Shown: one piece after another, positions 44,885 to 54,480 of the stretch
Layout of the letters: each line of letters starts with the position of its first letter
How positions within the stretch are numbered: the stretch's first letter is position 1
From: Diogma glabrata
Lineage: Eukaryota; Arthropoda; Insecta; Diptera; Cylindrotomidae
Assembly: GCA_963693315.1 (NCBI GenBank)
Contig: OY856188.1
Coordinates: 250,685,394 to 250,749,393, forward strand
Direction: 5' to 3'
DNA: 64,000 nucleotides
Translations under genes and position numbers: made by a program
The notes under the pieces: generated by a model
What the model saw: the letters and a program-made list of their open reading frames with translations, nothing else
What the model was told of the DNA's origin: nothing
The model's database searches: none

Positions 44885-45246
44885 ATGTCTTATGAGATAC
44901 ACTTAATAGATGAAGGAATCGAAAATTGGGAAAAATTTAATATAAATGATATTAATGTTAGTAATGATATTACAGGTAACGTAAGAAATGAATTAACGAA
45001 TTTTAAAACAGTTTATATAGATCAACTGCAACCGCTAACGAATACGGAGCATAATATATTGCCCTCGTTTTCGTCCACATTCAACATAAACAATGAATTT
45101 GATCCATACAGAGACATCAATTTTGAAAAATTCCCAGATGAAATAGACATGATGCAAAATCATTTCAATGAGAGAAAGATACTTTAGAAAATGTAGAATG
45201 TGCGATGGAAAATTTTTTAACTCAAATTCGCGCTAGTATAGATATG
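44885..45246 (+). CDS. Unidentified acidic reading frame inside the 1.45 kb element
   Basis: 100 codons from MSYEIHLIDEGIENWEKFNI to NHFNERKIL. A shifted frame continues DTLENVECAMENFLTQIRAS and stops at about 45258, so one indel probably split a longer frame. It is rich in Asn, Asp, Glu and Ile, with no recognised motif. Upstream, another frame gives EALHESNIKEEENVFSYL. It may be the tail of an element-encoded protein. I assign no function. Confidence 0.35.
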
Positions 45247-45329
45247 TTGAATAATTAATTATTTTATAGTTTTACAACCATATTCCGTTTTGTTAAATTA
45301 ATGTTGTATTTGTCTTTTAAAATGTATCT

Positions 45330-46003
45330 TGCCGCCAAGTATACGTTGAGTTCCGTAGCTCTAGATCTAAGATGAGAGTGCTTAGACAAGGTGGAGTTCT
45401 CTCACCTTCATTATTTAACCTTTACCTAAGTAGTTTACCGGCACCACAAGAAGGAATAACCATCATGTCATATGCAGACGACCGCACGGTGCTTTTGACA
45501 GGAAACAACCTGGAACATTTCACTAATGTCCTAAACCCCTACCTCAACAGCTTGAATGAATGGTTTAAAACCAAAAAATTGAAACTGTTCACTGAAAAGT
45601 CCACTTCCACACTTTTCACCACATGGACGAAGGAGGTAAATACAACACTTAACATCTGCATTGACAACATACTAATTCCTTCAGTAAAAAATCCAAAACT
45701 GCTGGGGGTAACATTCGATCCACTGCTTAAATTCAACGCTCATGCTCAACAAGTGAACAAAAAACTTAAAAACAGGAATAACGCCCAAAAAGCTAAAGCG
45801 GGTAGTTCATAGTGTCCCACACGTGAGGGTACGCCACATGATGCTTACCACTTTTTCAATTGTCCAGAGAAACCAACCGACCTACCTGACGAAGGAAGAT
45901 CTGTGGTACCGCCTAAGGGAAGTAGCAGAGTTCCTGAATCTGGACTTGGAGCCGGAAGAATAGCACCACATCTCGTCGCTACAACAACAACAACAACATA
46001 GTG
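45330..46003 (+). pseudogene. LINE fragment: RT core and C-terminus, (CAA)n tail
   Basis: 45372-45812 reads LRQGGVLSPSLFNLYLSSLP, then IMSYADDRTVLLT (RT catalytic YADD), then PKLLGVTFDPLLKFNAHAQQ. After a deletion near 45812, 45835-45963 gives FFNCPEKPT and, one frame away, LWYRLREVAEFLNLDLEPEE with a stop, a C-terminus typical of insect Jockey-type LINEs. The 3' end is (CAA)n at 45981-45999. The 5' end is truncated. It lies inside the 1.45 kb element, so it inserted later or was captured. Confidence 0.75.
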
Positions 46004-46101
46004 AATACCCCTTTCACCTACGGCAGGATAAAATTATACCTAGCATCAATATGGAGTTTGCTAACATACCGTAAGTCTGCCGATCACTGGCTATCAGTCT
46101 A

Positions 46102-49100
46102 TAACAGAAAAATTAAGATAGTGCAAACTTTCACAAATGTTTTAAACATTTTAAACCTTTACAAAACATGGTCCTAAAGTCCTAAACTGATTATAACGAG
46201 TTTTTGATTTTTATTTAAATCTGCGGAGTTTTATTAAAAGTTAGAGTTAAAAAGTTTCAAACAGCTGAAACTCGAGATCACTAATTTTATTTTTTTAATG
46301 CCTAAATAGTTGTCGAACCATCCAATATTGTCATTTGAAGTAAAGAAATTCATACAATGGGTACCATGTTTTATATTCAGCAACTATTACAACTCTTCAG
46401 ATGGCACCGAATCCATTCAAGTTTGTTTTTTGGAGAAAAAATATCCAAAACCAGAACTAATTATGTTTGTTCATTTGCGTATCACCGGTAACTCTAATTC
46501 GTGTTTCTGCACATGTAATGGTTTCAACAAAATTTGATAAATTCTGTAACGGTCTATGATCATTATAAATTGCTTTTTGTTGTGGTCAATATATCCAATC
46601 TTATAGAATAAGGTATCCATCTCTCCAAGATACTTGGATCAGTTGCTGACAATAACCAAAAGTGCAAGACAATCTAACTCATGTTCCAACATCCTCATGT
46701 TGAATATAATTTTGTTGTGATGTTTATTCCACGTTTACAGTTGTTATCTCTTCGAATATGTTGTTATCTTAAAGTTATTAAATTCCTGAGTTATTTGTTA
46801 AAGGGAACAGCTTAGTGACTGAGTTGATCTTAAAATTTAACATTTTGAGAAAATCACAAAAAAACTATTCAGGATAGAGATCGTCAACCATATTGAAGTT
46901 TGAAGAAAGTAAGTAAACAATTGTTAAAAAATTTATTTCATCAAAAACGAATGAGCTTAAAAATTCATTGCAAAGAAACTCGATTAATACCGTGGAAAAG
47001 TAACCATCTTAATTTCCCACAATTGATAAAACGTAAAATCATTGTTTTCAATTGGTAAATAATTATCAACATCATACTCTGTGGTCCCCTATATATTCGT
47101 TTCAAACAACTTGATAAATTGACGAGGTAAAATGTAAAACAAATTAATAAAGATTTAATGAATAATACAAATTGCATTTTTCATATCTCTCGGTATGGTA
47201 AAGTTTTCTTTTCAACGGACAAATATATATATTATAAAAAAATATTTTCGACCCGTTTGAATTGATATGCACAAAGAAACAAAACTTATCTGCAAAAAGT
47301 ACAAATCAACCTTTTTATTTTATCAAAATATCTACTACAATTTCCAGTTCTTTTTGTCTATTCTCAAAATATAACAAATGAATAAATTGAACATCTTGAC
47401 TGGTGGGAATGAAGGATTAAAAAAAATACAATTCATTTTCTTAGTTTTTTTTTTAATTTTTACTTATTTTCTTTTTGTCCCGTTCCCTAATCCACAATAT
47501 TATTCTTTATGTTAGTTTACTTTTGGCCAATACACAAATACGAGCTGAACTTATTTGTATTACATTTAAATTATATTTTATGCAAATTGAATAATAAGAA
47601 ACATAAAGTAAACAAAAATGAAGAAATAAAGAATTAAAGTAAAAAAAAAACAAATTAATACGTTATTTCTGCATCGTCACTTTGTTTACTGATGATATCA
47701 GTATTATTATTTTATTTCTACTCAACTCTATCATACAATTTATGTAACCCGGGGACCTTAATTCCGTGGTGTCATTAAACATTGGGGGCAAACTATGAAG
47801 GAAAAACAAACAAATGAAGAAAAAAATATAAGATTCATTTCGCTTCAAGCAATTTTTACATTTAACGTAGAAAGGGATATAAGTATTTTTTTAGTTTTTA
47901 TAAATTAGTTTGTGTTTTCTCAGTCGAAAAGATTTAGTATTCAAGATTTGAGAATAATATTCACACAAAACCGCGACTATTGATAGAAATAACGAATAAA
48001 TATTCAAACAAAAAATGTGTCTGAATATTGTATAGCTCCCTATTCAAATTTTTTAGAAATAAACATATTTGGTTTCATAGCAGATATTTCATAAGCCGAG
48101 CCCCATATCTAAATCCCAGCAAGTACAGCTTTGTCGGAAATGGCAGAAGACGTATGACCATTGACCATGTGTAGGAGTTCAAAAATGGTTGGAATAATGC
48201 GATTTAAGACGATCGACCAGTTTGCCCAACACATAACCGTTCTAGGCTAGTGGTTAAAGTGGTTTAAAAAACTACAAATTCTTTACTTATTACGGCTAAA
48301 TCTGTTACAATTTAACATTTTGAATACAAGAAATCCATATAAAACCATATACACATTATCTGATTGAGTCCATACGTCACGTCCAGAAAAAATGAAATAT
48401 AGGGTCACAAATAGTAACTACAGACTAGACGAAAATTTAATCCTTCAGCGTGGTCGGCGTTATTGCCAAATTTCAAAAACTTGTTAAATCGATAACTATG
48501 CATGAATCGCTTAAGCCCAGATCACACTCTCGAATCTTATCATTTAAAGGAGTATTGCCGGAAGTGTGACTAGAAATATCGCATCTTGTTAAATCCCCAT
48601 TAAGCGATGCAACAGCCAAGTAAGAATACAGGCCAGTCACATCTCAAGACTTTACAGAAAACAGCTTTTAATCCTTCAATTACCTCCACAAGTTCCGCAA
48701 CATTAAGAAAGCGTTACCTGATTGAAATATTGATAACAAAATACTCCAAAAACGTTTCATTTGTTCCACAATATAATGCATATATATTAAATTTGATTTT
48801 ATTTTGTTCGTCATGTACGCAACGAAATGAAAATCCAACAAATTTCCTTTAACTAGGAATCGCTCAGTGACTGTTGATTTGTGAAACAAAACAAAACAAA
48901 AAACTCAACAAAAAGAACAAACATTTTCCCCATTTTTCTAAAGAATCGTCCAATTCCAAAATACATGTATTTCAGCACATCTACTACTCCAAACCTTTCC
49001 AACAATATATACTTTTATATATTACCCCACTCGGGTAAGAAAAAGCTAAGGAACCAAACCTGGGCCATGGCTGCGCCACAGCTTTTGTGGATTGGGCCAG

Positions 49101-49434
49101 ATTTAACATTTTAGAACGGCACAGCTTGGACCAAGTTTGGACTGATGTCCTGAAGCCAAGTCTAACTAACCAGGGAGAGTAACCAAAGAGTTGTGGAAAG
49201 AGTAACATATATAATAATAAAGATAAACATAATATGGTTTCCACATTTTGAAAATGCATAAGACCATGGTTAATAACGCGTAATATAATAAACGGAATCT
49301 TGGTTCAGTATAGTTCTGACAGCTCTGAACCAGACTGAAACAAAAGTTAACTAGCGAAGACTTGGCTCGCCAATACGGGCTCGAGATCGGTTCGTTGTTT
49401 AATATTGGCAGCTCCTACCCGGACACTTTAGTTG
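46102..49434. other. AT-rich stretch without recognised genes
   Basis: 3.3 kb with no convincing coding frame; the frame at 46310-46537 is open but unrecognised. 49020-49140 is GC-richer and holds two inverted words around TTTGGACTG/CAGCTTGGACCAAG. No terminal repeats found. Confidence 0.45.
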
Positions 49435-49860
49435 GAACAAATCAGGGATGGTTAAAAAGCCGGCTTTTTTCATTTTGGCCTTTCCTGGTGGATAAAATCC
49501 GGTTTTATCCGGATAATATTAAAAAAGTCGGTTGATTTGTTTTTGTATAAAAAAAGATTTTTTTTGTCATATTCGAAAAGCACACAGCACCATTTATTCA
49601 TATAGTTTTTTATCCTCTAATAAATTAGATCTTTCTCTAGGTCTAGAGTCTAGATCAGGGTTCGCAACTGAATTTTATTGGCGTGCTGACACAATTTTTT
49701 TTTCTAATAATCGCTCGCTATTTTCGCGTGCCAATCCAATTATGAAAAAGTACATTTGGCTACAAGAGATGAAAACGTTGCTTTTTCGTGAGTGACACTT
49801 TTATTCACGAGACGCGTTAGCGTCGAGGACGTAAAATGTGTAAATAATGTAAATAATGTT

Positions 49861-50400
49861 TTACGGACGTAAAATGTGTAAATAAAAATTTGTTACTGCA
49901 AAGTTTCTAGTTTTAGAAATATGCCGTATTTTCCCAACTGTAGCACAACGCAAAGGAATTCCAGTAAGAAATTTCAAGTAAGAAATTCCAACTGGCATCG
50001 CAGTTAATGTTTGTACTCTCATCAACTGCCAATGCAAAGACTTCACCCGCATGAAGATCAGATTTTAACTGTTTAGAAATATTTTCACGTATTTTTATAA
50101 AATATTTATAATCTCTTACGGTATTTGCACTTAACTGCATACTTTGGCTACGGGTGAGAATTTTATCTTTGCTTTTAAAATTTTTGAAAAATGTTTCACC
50201 ACAACTTAAAAGAGTTGATTTAATAAATCCGTAAATGCTTTGCCATGTTTGGCAATATCTCTTGCTACTTTAAAACTTGCGGCGGTAATATTATTAGAAG
50301 ATTTGCTATATAGTATATATTTAGTAATTTTATTTGATTGCGTTTCATGTTCATAAATCTTTTTTGCAATATTCTTTTGTATAAAATTAAATGGCACATT
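49861..50400 (-). pseudogene. hAT (ZBED/SCAND3-like) transposase remnant
   Basis: Minus-strand pieces in order: MPFNFIQKNIAKKIYEHETQ, NNITAASFKVARDIAKHGKA (a typical S-V---IAK-GKPF-D segment), MQLSANTVRDYKYFIKIREN, ISKQLKSDLHAGEVFALAVD followed at once by ESTN (the DEST box holding the first catalytic Asp), then a shifted tail. At least two frame changes. The N-terminal zinc finger and C-terminal dimerisation domain are missing. It is non-functional. Confidence 0.75.
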
Positions 50401-50535
50401 TACAGCAGTTTTTTTTCCAAGAATCTTTTATTTGAGAAGAAATTTCGGTAATAATATTACTGTTGTATTCGATAGTTATTATGAACAAAGTATGAAGGTG
50501 GTAGAAATAAATCGTCGTTCACAAAAGTTTACCTT

Positions 50536-50600
50536 ATAAGAATACATAAGAATTATCTTTGCAGTCCATCAGAATGCAAAAAATTCTTATGTATTCTTAT
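50536..50600. repeat. 19-bp perfect inverted repeat
   Basis: ATAAGAATACATAAGAATT at 50536-50554 is inverted at 50582-50600 with a 27-bp loop. It lies directly upstream of the cysteine-rich frame at 50623. Confidence 0.85.
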
Positions 50601-50622
50601 GAGGTATTAAAACCTTTTAAAA

Positions 50623-50808
50623 ATGACTTTCTGTAATTGCAAAAAAGGATGTGGTGCATTATGTAGCTGTCGAAAAGTTGGACTTTTTTGCAACGCAACT
50701 TGTGGTGGATGCTCCGACAAAATCTGTCATAATAGTGCTCCGATTTTAGATCAAGAAAAGGAGGAGATTGACAGTCATTATAATTCTCATGAGGATACCA
50801 TGTTCTGA
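50623..50808 (+). CDS. Small CXC (tesmin/TSO1-like) cysteine-rich peptide
   Basis: 61 codons. Residues 4-37 contain nine Cys in the pattern CNCKKGC, then LCSCRKVGLFC, NATCGGCSD and KICHN. This looks like one half of a CXC domain, a zinc-binding DNA-contact fold. The C-terminal 20 residues are acidic. It lies inside the inner hAT but on the opposite strand from its transposase. It could be the last exon or end of a larger, lost protein, because an isolated half-domain would be unusual. I am sure of the cysteine pattern and unsure that it is expressed. Confidence 0.5.
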   Translation: MTFCNCKKGCGALCSCRKVGLFCNATCGGCSDKICHNSAPILDQEKEEIDSHYNSHEDTMF

Positions 50809-51575
50809 ATATTAATGAAAAAACATTCAAATTTAATGTAGTTAAATTAAAAAAAGAAAAGAAATTTGTCGCCCGTAATAACTTTTTTTTAATGTAATCA
50901 TAATATTGGGAGGGTTTTAAGGGTTGAGATATGTGGTTTTGATCTTTATTTAGATCTGTTAAGATTTAATTTGTAGCTTAATAAGTTTTGACAATAAAGG
51001 GTAGTTTTTGCACCTAAAAATAAAAGCACTTAGGTTAGATTTTGAAATGGAGGGTGTGTTGAGCTTAATTTCAAATTTTCAGGCAAATCGATTCAGGAAT
51101 TTCAGGCAAATCGATACTGATTCAAAGAATTCAGAGGTTCCCTCATCCCTATTATTTTTAACATCTTTTACTGAACTAACAGTAATATTTAACTTATTAC
51201 AAAATATCTGAAAAAATCTTTTCTTTATTATGATTCCTAAAACGCGAATTTAAAGACAATTTTTTGACACAATTTCAGAATGTTTGCCGTGCCAGACAAA
51301 TTTTCAAACGTGCCAAGTCTGACACGCGTGCCACGTATTTGCGATCGCTGGTTTAGATTATCTATCTTTTTAATTGCATAACAATTTAATATATTTGAGA
51401 TCACTTCCTGAGAAATCACAATAAGAAAAAAAACATTTCTTTCATCTTTTGGATAATAAAATTGTATGAATTAATTTTATCCGACTAAAATCCAGGATAA
51501 AATGAATTAGCCACCCGGATAAAATCCAGTGGACAAAACCCGTTAGGAGAAATCACTGCCATCACTGGAGCAAAT

Positions 51576-53244
51576 AACTTTAAATGGTACCACAAAAATA
51601 GTGCTTATACGTATTTATATATAGATATTACTTAGGACGTGCGCAAATTAATTTGATTTCGCCGTACCTAGCTAAAAACTTTACCCAACGACGCCCACTC
51701 ACATAGGGGCACAGGTTATTTTCAACTGCACCATACAGCTCTAAACTCTAAGGCTTCATCCAAATTGCTTACTTCCCGATCTCACAGATAAGTAAACCAG
51801 CGTTGGAATCACTGCCGGCAATCTAGCGTATGCAAGTACCAGATCCCATCTGGTAGGGAGCTCATTAAGCAGGCTCACCTACTCGGGTTTCCTTACGGCA
51901 GAGTAACCCATTCTACCGAAAAGACTACTGATAATGGTTCCATATAGTAGCCCTAAAGCTTCCCATATATCAGAATTTCTTCAACTACAACCACTACGAA
52001 TCCAACCTCAATGTAAAGCTGTGGCTAACATTAACGCTTTACCCCATAGTACCCGAGAAAGCCGATCGGGTCTCTCTTTTGGCTCACGCCTCTCCTATTC
52101 ACCAGTGAGCTGGTCAGGCTGGATAAACCGGCTAGCTCAGGTACCCCGGGTTCGCAAATCCCCGTGTCAAGTGACCCTTGGGGGCGGAAACCATCAATAA
52201 CCAACAAAATAAATTACCTACTTGTTTGGTTAGCCCTAACCTCATCAACCTTTTTTGAATTTAAGTTGAAAATTTATGTTAGGTTTTGTATTAATTTTTG
52301 TATCTGTGTGTTTTTCTGTGGGTAGAAAGCAATATCCTGTAAGTCCTGACATATAGTCATCGTTTGTGTTTTGATATTTATTTTTTCAGTTTTTTTCGTT
52401 GGGCGAAGTCAAAAACGTTGTAAGTCCTGACACGCAAACAATTCTGTTAGTTTCGATCTATTTGTTGTGTTAAGTTTTTTCTGTAGGCCAGAGAAAAGAT
52501 CCTTGTCTCCTGACGCGCAGACAATTCTTTGAGGTTTTTTTATATTTGTTTGTTTGTTGGTGAGTTGTTAACCTGCGAGTGAAAAGCAAAATGAGAAAAT
52601 GAGAAACCTTGAGTGGATCTAATAAAGGAAACTATTGACCTGGACCTTGTTGAATCCTGATGGTTTACCATCTAGGTCATCCTTCCATGGTTATTTCAAC
52701 ACGTTCACAGGTTATCAAAAGTGTCAGGAGCACCAAGTGCTACGTTCAGTAATCGAAGCCGTGGTCTTTGAAAATTCTATTTGTGAGAGCGTAGCTTATT
52801 AGCAGGTACAAAGAGTGCAGACAATTGGAAAATAACAGGGAAAAGGATCGCTCGTCTTTTTGGCCGCTGTAACTGACCTTTTTTCTACACCTTAACCTTC
52901 TTTTTCTCAACACTGGGTGTTCTGGTGGTATCTTTGGCTTGCCAGAAAAGATTGAGAAGGAAAGTTCTAACCCTTGCGTTTTTGACCCTAAGCTTGAATA
53001 CCTCTGTTTTCTGGTCATTCGTCGACTTCACCGAGGCAACTCATTTTGTTTGTTAAATTTAGGTTGTTTTAATATTATGTATTTTTTATGTTGTTCAGCG
53101 AGTGGATGACAGAATAAGTAAGATCTTGCCTCCCAGACAACTTTAGTTCCTTTTTTTCAGTAGAGTACCTAAAATTTTGTTAGCCTTTTGATTTAAACTG
53201 GATTTTCCATTTTTATTCGGTTTTGGATTTAATTTTTGTTGTCT
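51576..53244. other. Mixed stretch: GC-richer unknown segment and decayed tandem motif
   Basis: 51640-52200 has clearly higher GC content and an open frame (51934-52200) rich in Ser, Arg and Pro, without recognised domains; it may be retroelement UTR. 52335-52530 carries three diverged copies of a (G)TAAGTCCTGACACGCA-like word about 75 bp apart. 52746-53018 has a minus-strand open frame that looks random. No gene assigned. Confidence 0.4.
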
Positions 53245-53248
53245 AGAC

Positions 53249-53315
53249 AGGCCAGCTAAGTCGGTAGAGTTTGAATGTCTTTATCTCGGGGTTTGGGTTC
53301 GAGCCCGACTCATCA
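53249..53315 (+). ncRNA. tRNA-Lys-like segment (pseudo-tRNA or SINE head)
   Basis: GCCAGCTAAGTCGGTAGAG, then TCTTTATCTCGGGG, then GGGTTCGAGCCC parallels tRNA-Lys (GCTAGCTCAGTCGGTAGAG, CTTAATCTCAGGG, GGGTTCGAGCCC). The A-box and B-box (GGTTCGAGCCC, 53296-53306) are kept, but acceptor and T-stem pairing are poor. A tRNA-derived relic is more likely than a gene. Confidence 0.5.
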
Positions 53316-53899
53316 TTTAGTTGTTTTTCATGATTCCCCGAACGAATGTAGCTAGTCAAACCTACTCTTTTCGTTAATGTAAAAACTCTTAAACTTATGA
53401 ACACTATGTAAAAACTTATAAAGTGTTAGAGAATGGTACAAATTGCTGAACACACAAGTTTCGCAAATATAAAATTATCGCTCGTGCGTCACTCAAATTT
53501 TAAACTTTGGCTTGAGAATAAACTATTTCATTACACACTTATTGATTAAATTACTATTATGCCACATACTCAAAAGTACTCTGGTGAGATTGCCTTTTTA
53601 TAACAAAAAGACAGCGCGGTGCACAAGTTGGCTAGGAAAAGGATTAGATATAGTAGATAACAAAGAAGTTGCTATTTGTGCATTTCTATAAATTGAAGGA
53701 GCCATCTACCAGAGGACGTCATATGTCAACAAGGTGAGGTCTATCACTCTATATGTTGAGTCAAACAGACGATGAAATTCTGACTATATAAGGCAATCTG
53801 GATATCAAATGACTTAGGTACGCACACGCCATAGACATTATGGCTAGGAAAGTTTGAAAAGACACTTTATGGAATTATACAGAGGAATTTTAGCTTGGT
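53316..53899. other. Spacer, no gene recognised
   Basis: Nothing recognised in about 580 bp. It may include decayed upstream LINE sequence. Confidence 0.4.
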
Positions 53900-54480
53900 G
53901 AACAAAAGGTGTATATCTATAGAATTAAATCACCGTTTGCCGAGAAAAGAAAGCCCAACATGATCCCCATCATCGTGGCGGCTTCGGAAAGTGTATATGC
54001 ACGAAAGACTGAATATCTGGGTGTACCCTAGATAAGAAGAAACCACATGTAGATGCTGGTGAGCAAAGTTGCAAGAGCAATGGTATGCAAAAATCTGGAG
54101 GTAGGACTGGGATGAGTGACCCATTTAAAGTACAGAAACTTGTGTGCATTTGCATAAAGGATACAACGAGAACAAGTCCTACCACGTCTATAGATAAAGG
54201 CACATTAACTGAGACTCGCCAAAGAAAGCCTCTTTTTTGAATTACCAAAGGGCGGAATGGTTACACTGTAGATCTTCTGAGGGAAATACGCCTCAATGTC
54301 TCGCAATAAACTAGAGTTTGGCAGTGAGTCCATTACGTACCATCTGAGATATGATGTAATCAAATGGGACAGCGATGGTTCCAGAACGTAGGTGTCGGTG
54401 TGGAAGGATGGAATCCTTTATGGTTAGAATATAAGGGAGATCTAGGAAAGAATAAAAGAAAAAATTAGGAAGAAATGGTT
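53900..54480 (+). pseudogene. Decayed Jockey/LOA-type LINE: RT thumb and RNase H traces
   Basis: In shifting frames the plus strand gives EYLGV near 53990, VSKVARAMVC near 54060, VQKLVCICIKDTTRTSPTTS near 54130-54190 (compare the LINE motif LQRLACLCITGAMRTTPTAA), and KWDSDGSRT near 54362, which resembles the TDGS box of LINE RNase H. There are many stops. It has no defined ends. The three minus-strand frames here are shadows. Confidence 0.5.

Larger units (their letters stand above)
44642..46095. mobile_element. 1454-bp inverted-repeat element with 6-bp duplication and AG...TC ends (Polinton-like mini-element)
   Basis: AGTCTA flanks it (44636-44641 and 46096-46101). It starts AGAGTCAGTGATCG and ends CGATCACTGGCTATC. 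The inverted repeats run for about 90 bp (CAGACTTACGGTATGTTAGC and onward to GGGTATTC) with few differences. Six-base duplications with 5'-AG and TC-3' termini are a described hallmark of Polintons/Mavericks. At 1.45 kb it can only be a deletion derivative. The interior has an unidentified frame (44885-45187) and a LINE fragment. Confidence 0.6.
49656..51350 (-). mobile_element. Inner hAT element (1695 bp) with transposase remnant
   Basis: The ends are CAGGGTTCGCAACT and, inverted, CAGCGATCGCAAAT. Duplications GTCTAGAT (49648-49655) and GTTTAGAT (51351-51358) differ at one base. GCGTGC...TGACAC words are shared near both ends. Transposase remnants lie on the minus strand (50400-49870). It inserted into the outer hAT. 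Confidence 0.7.
49443..51567. mobile_element. Outer hAT-type element (2125 bp) containing another hAT
   Basis: The ends are CAGGGATGG and, inverted, CAGTGATGG. The near-8-bp duplications GAACAAAT (49435-49442) and GAGCAAAT (51568-51575) differ at one base. Subterminal GGATAAAATCC/TTTTATCCGG words occur on both sides (49491-49520 and 51480-51530). Apart from the inner element, about 430 bp is its own, so it is a non-autonomous derivative. Confidence 0.65.

Noticed and set aside
51934..52200. 88-codon frame in a GC-richer segment
   Set aside because: No recognisable domain or motif; higher GC content alone gives longer open frames. Kept only as part of the unassigned region.
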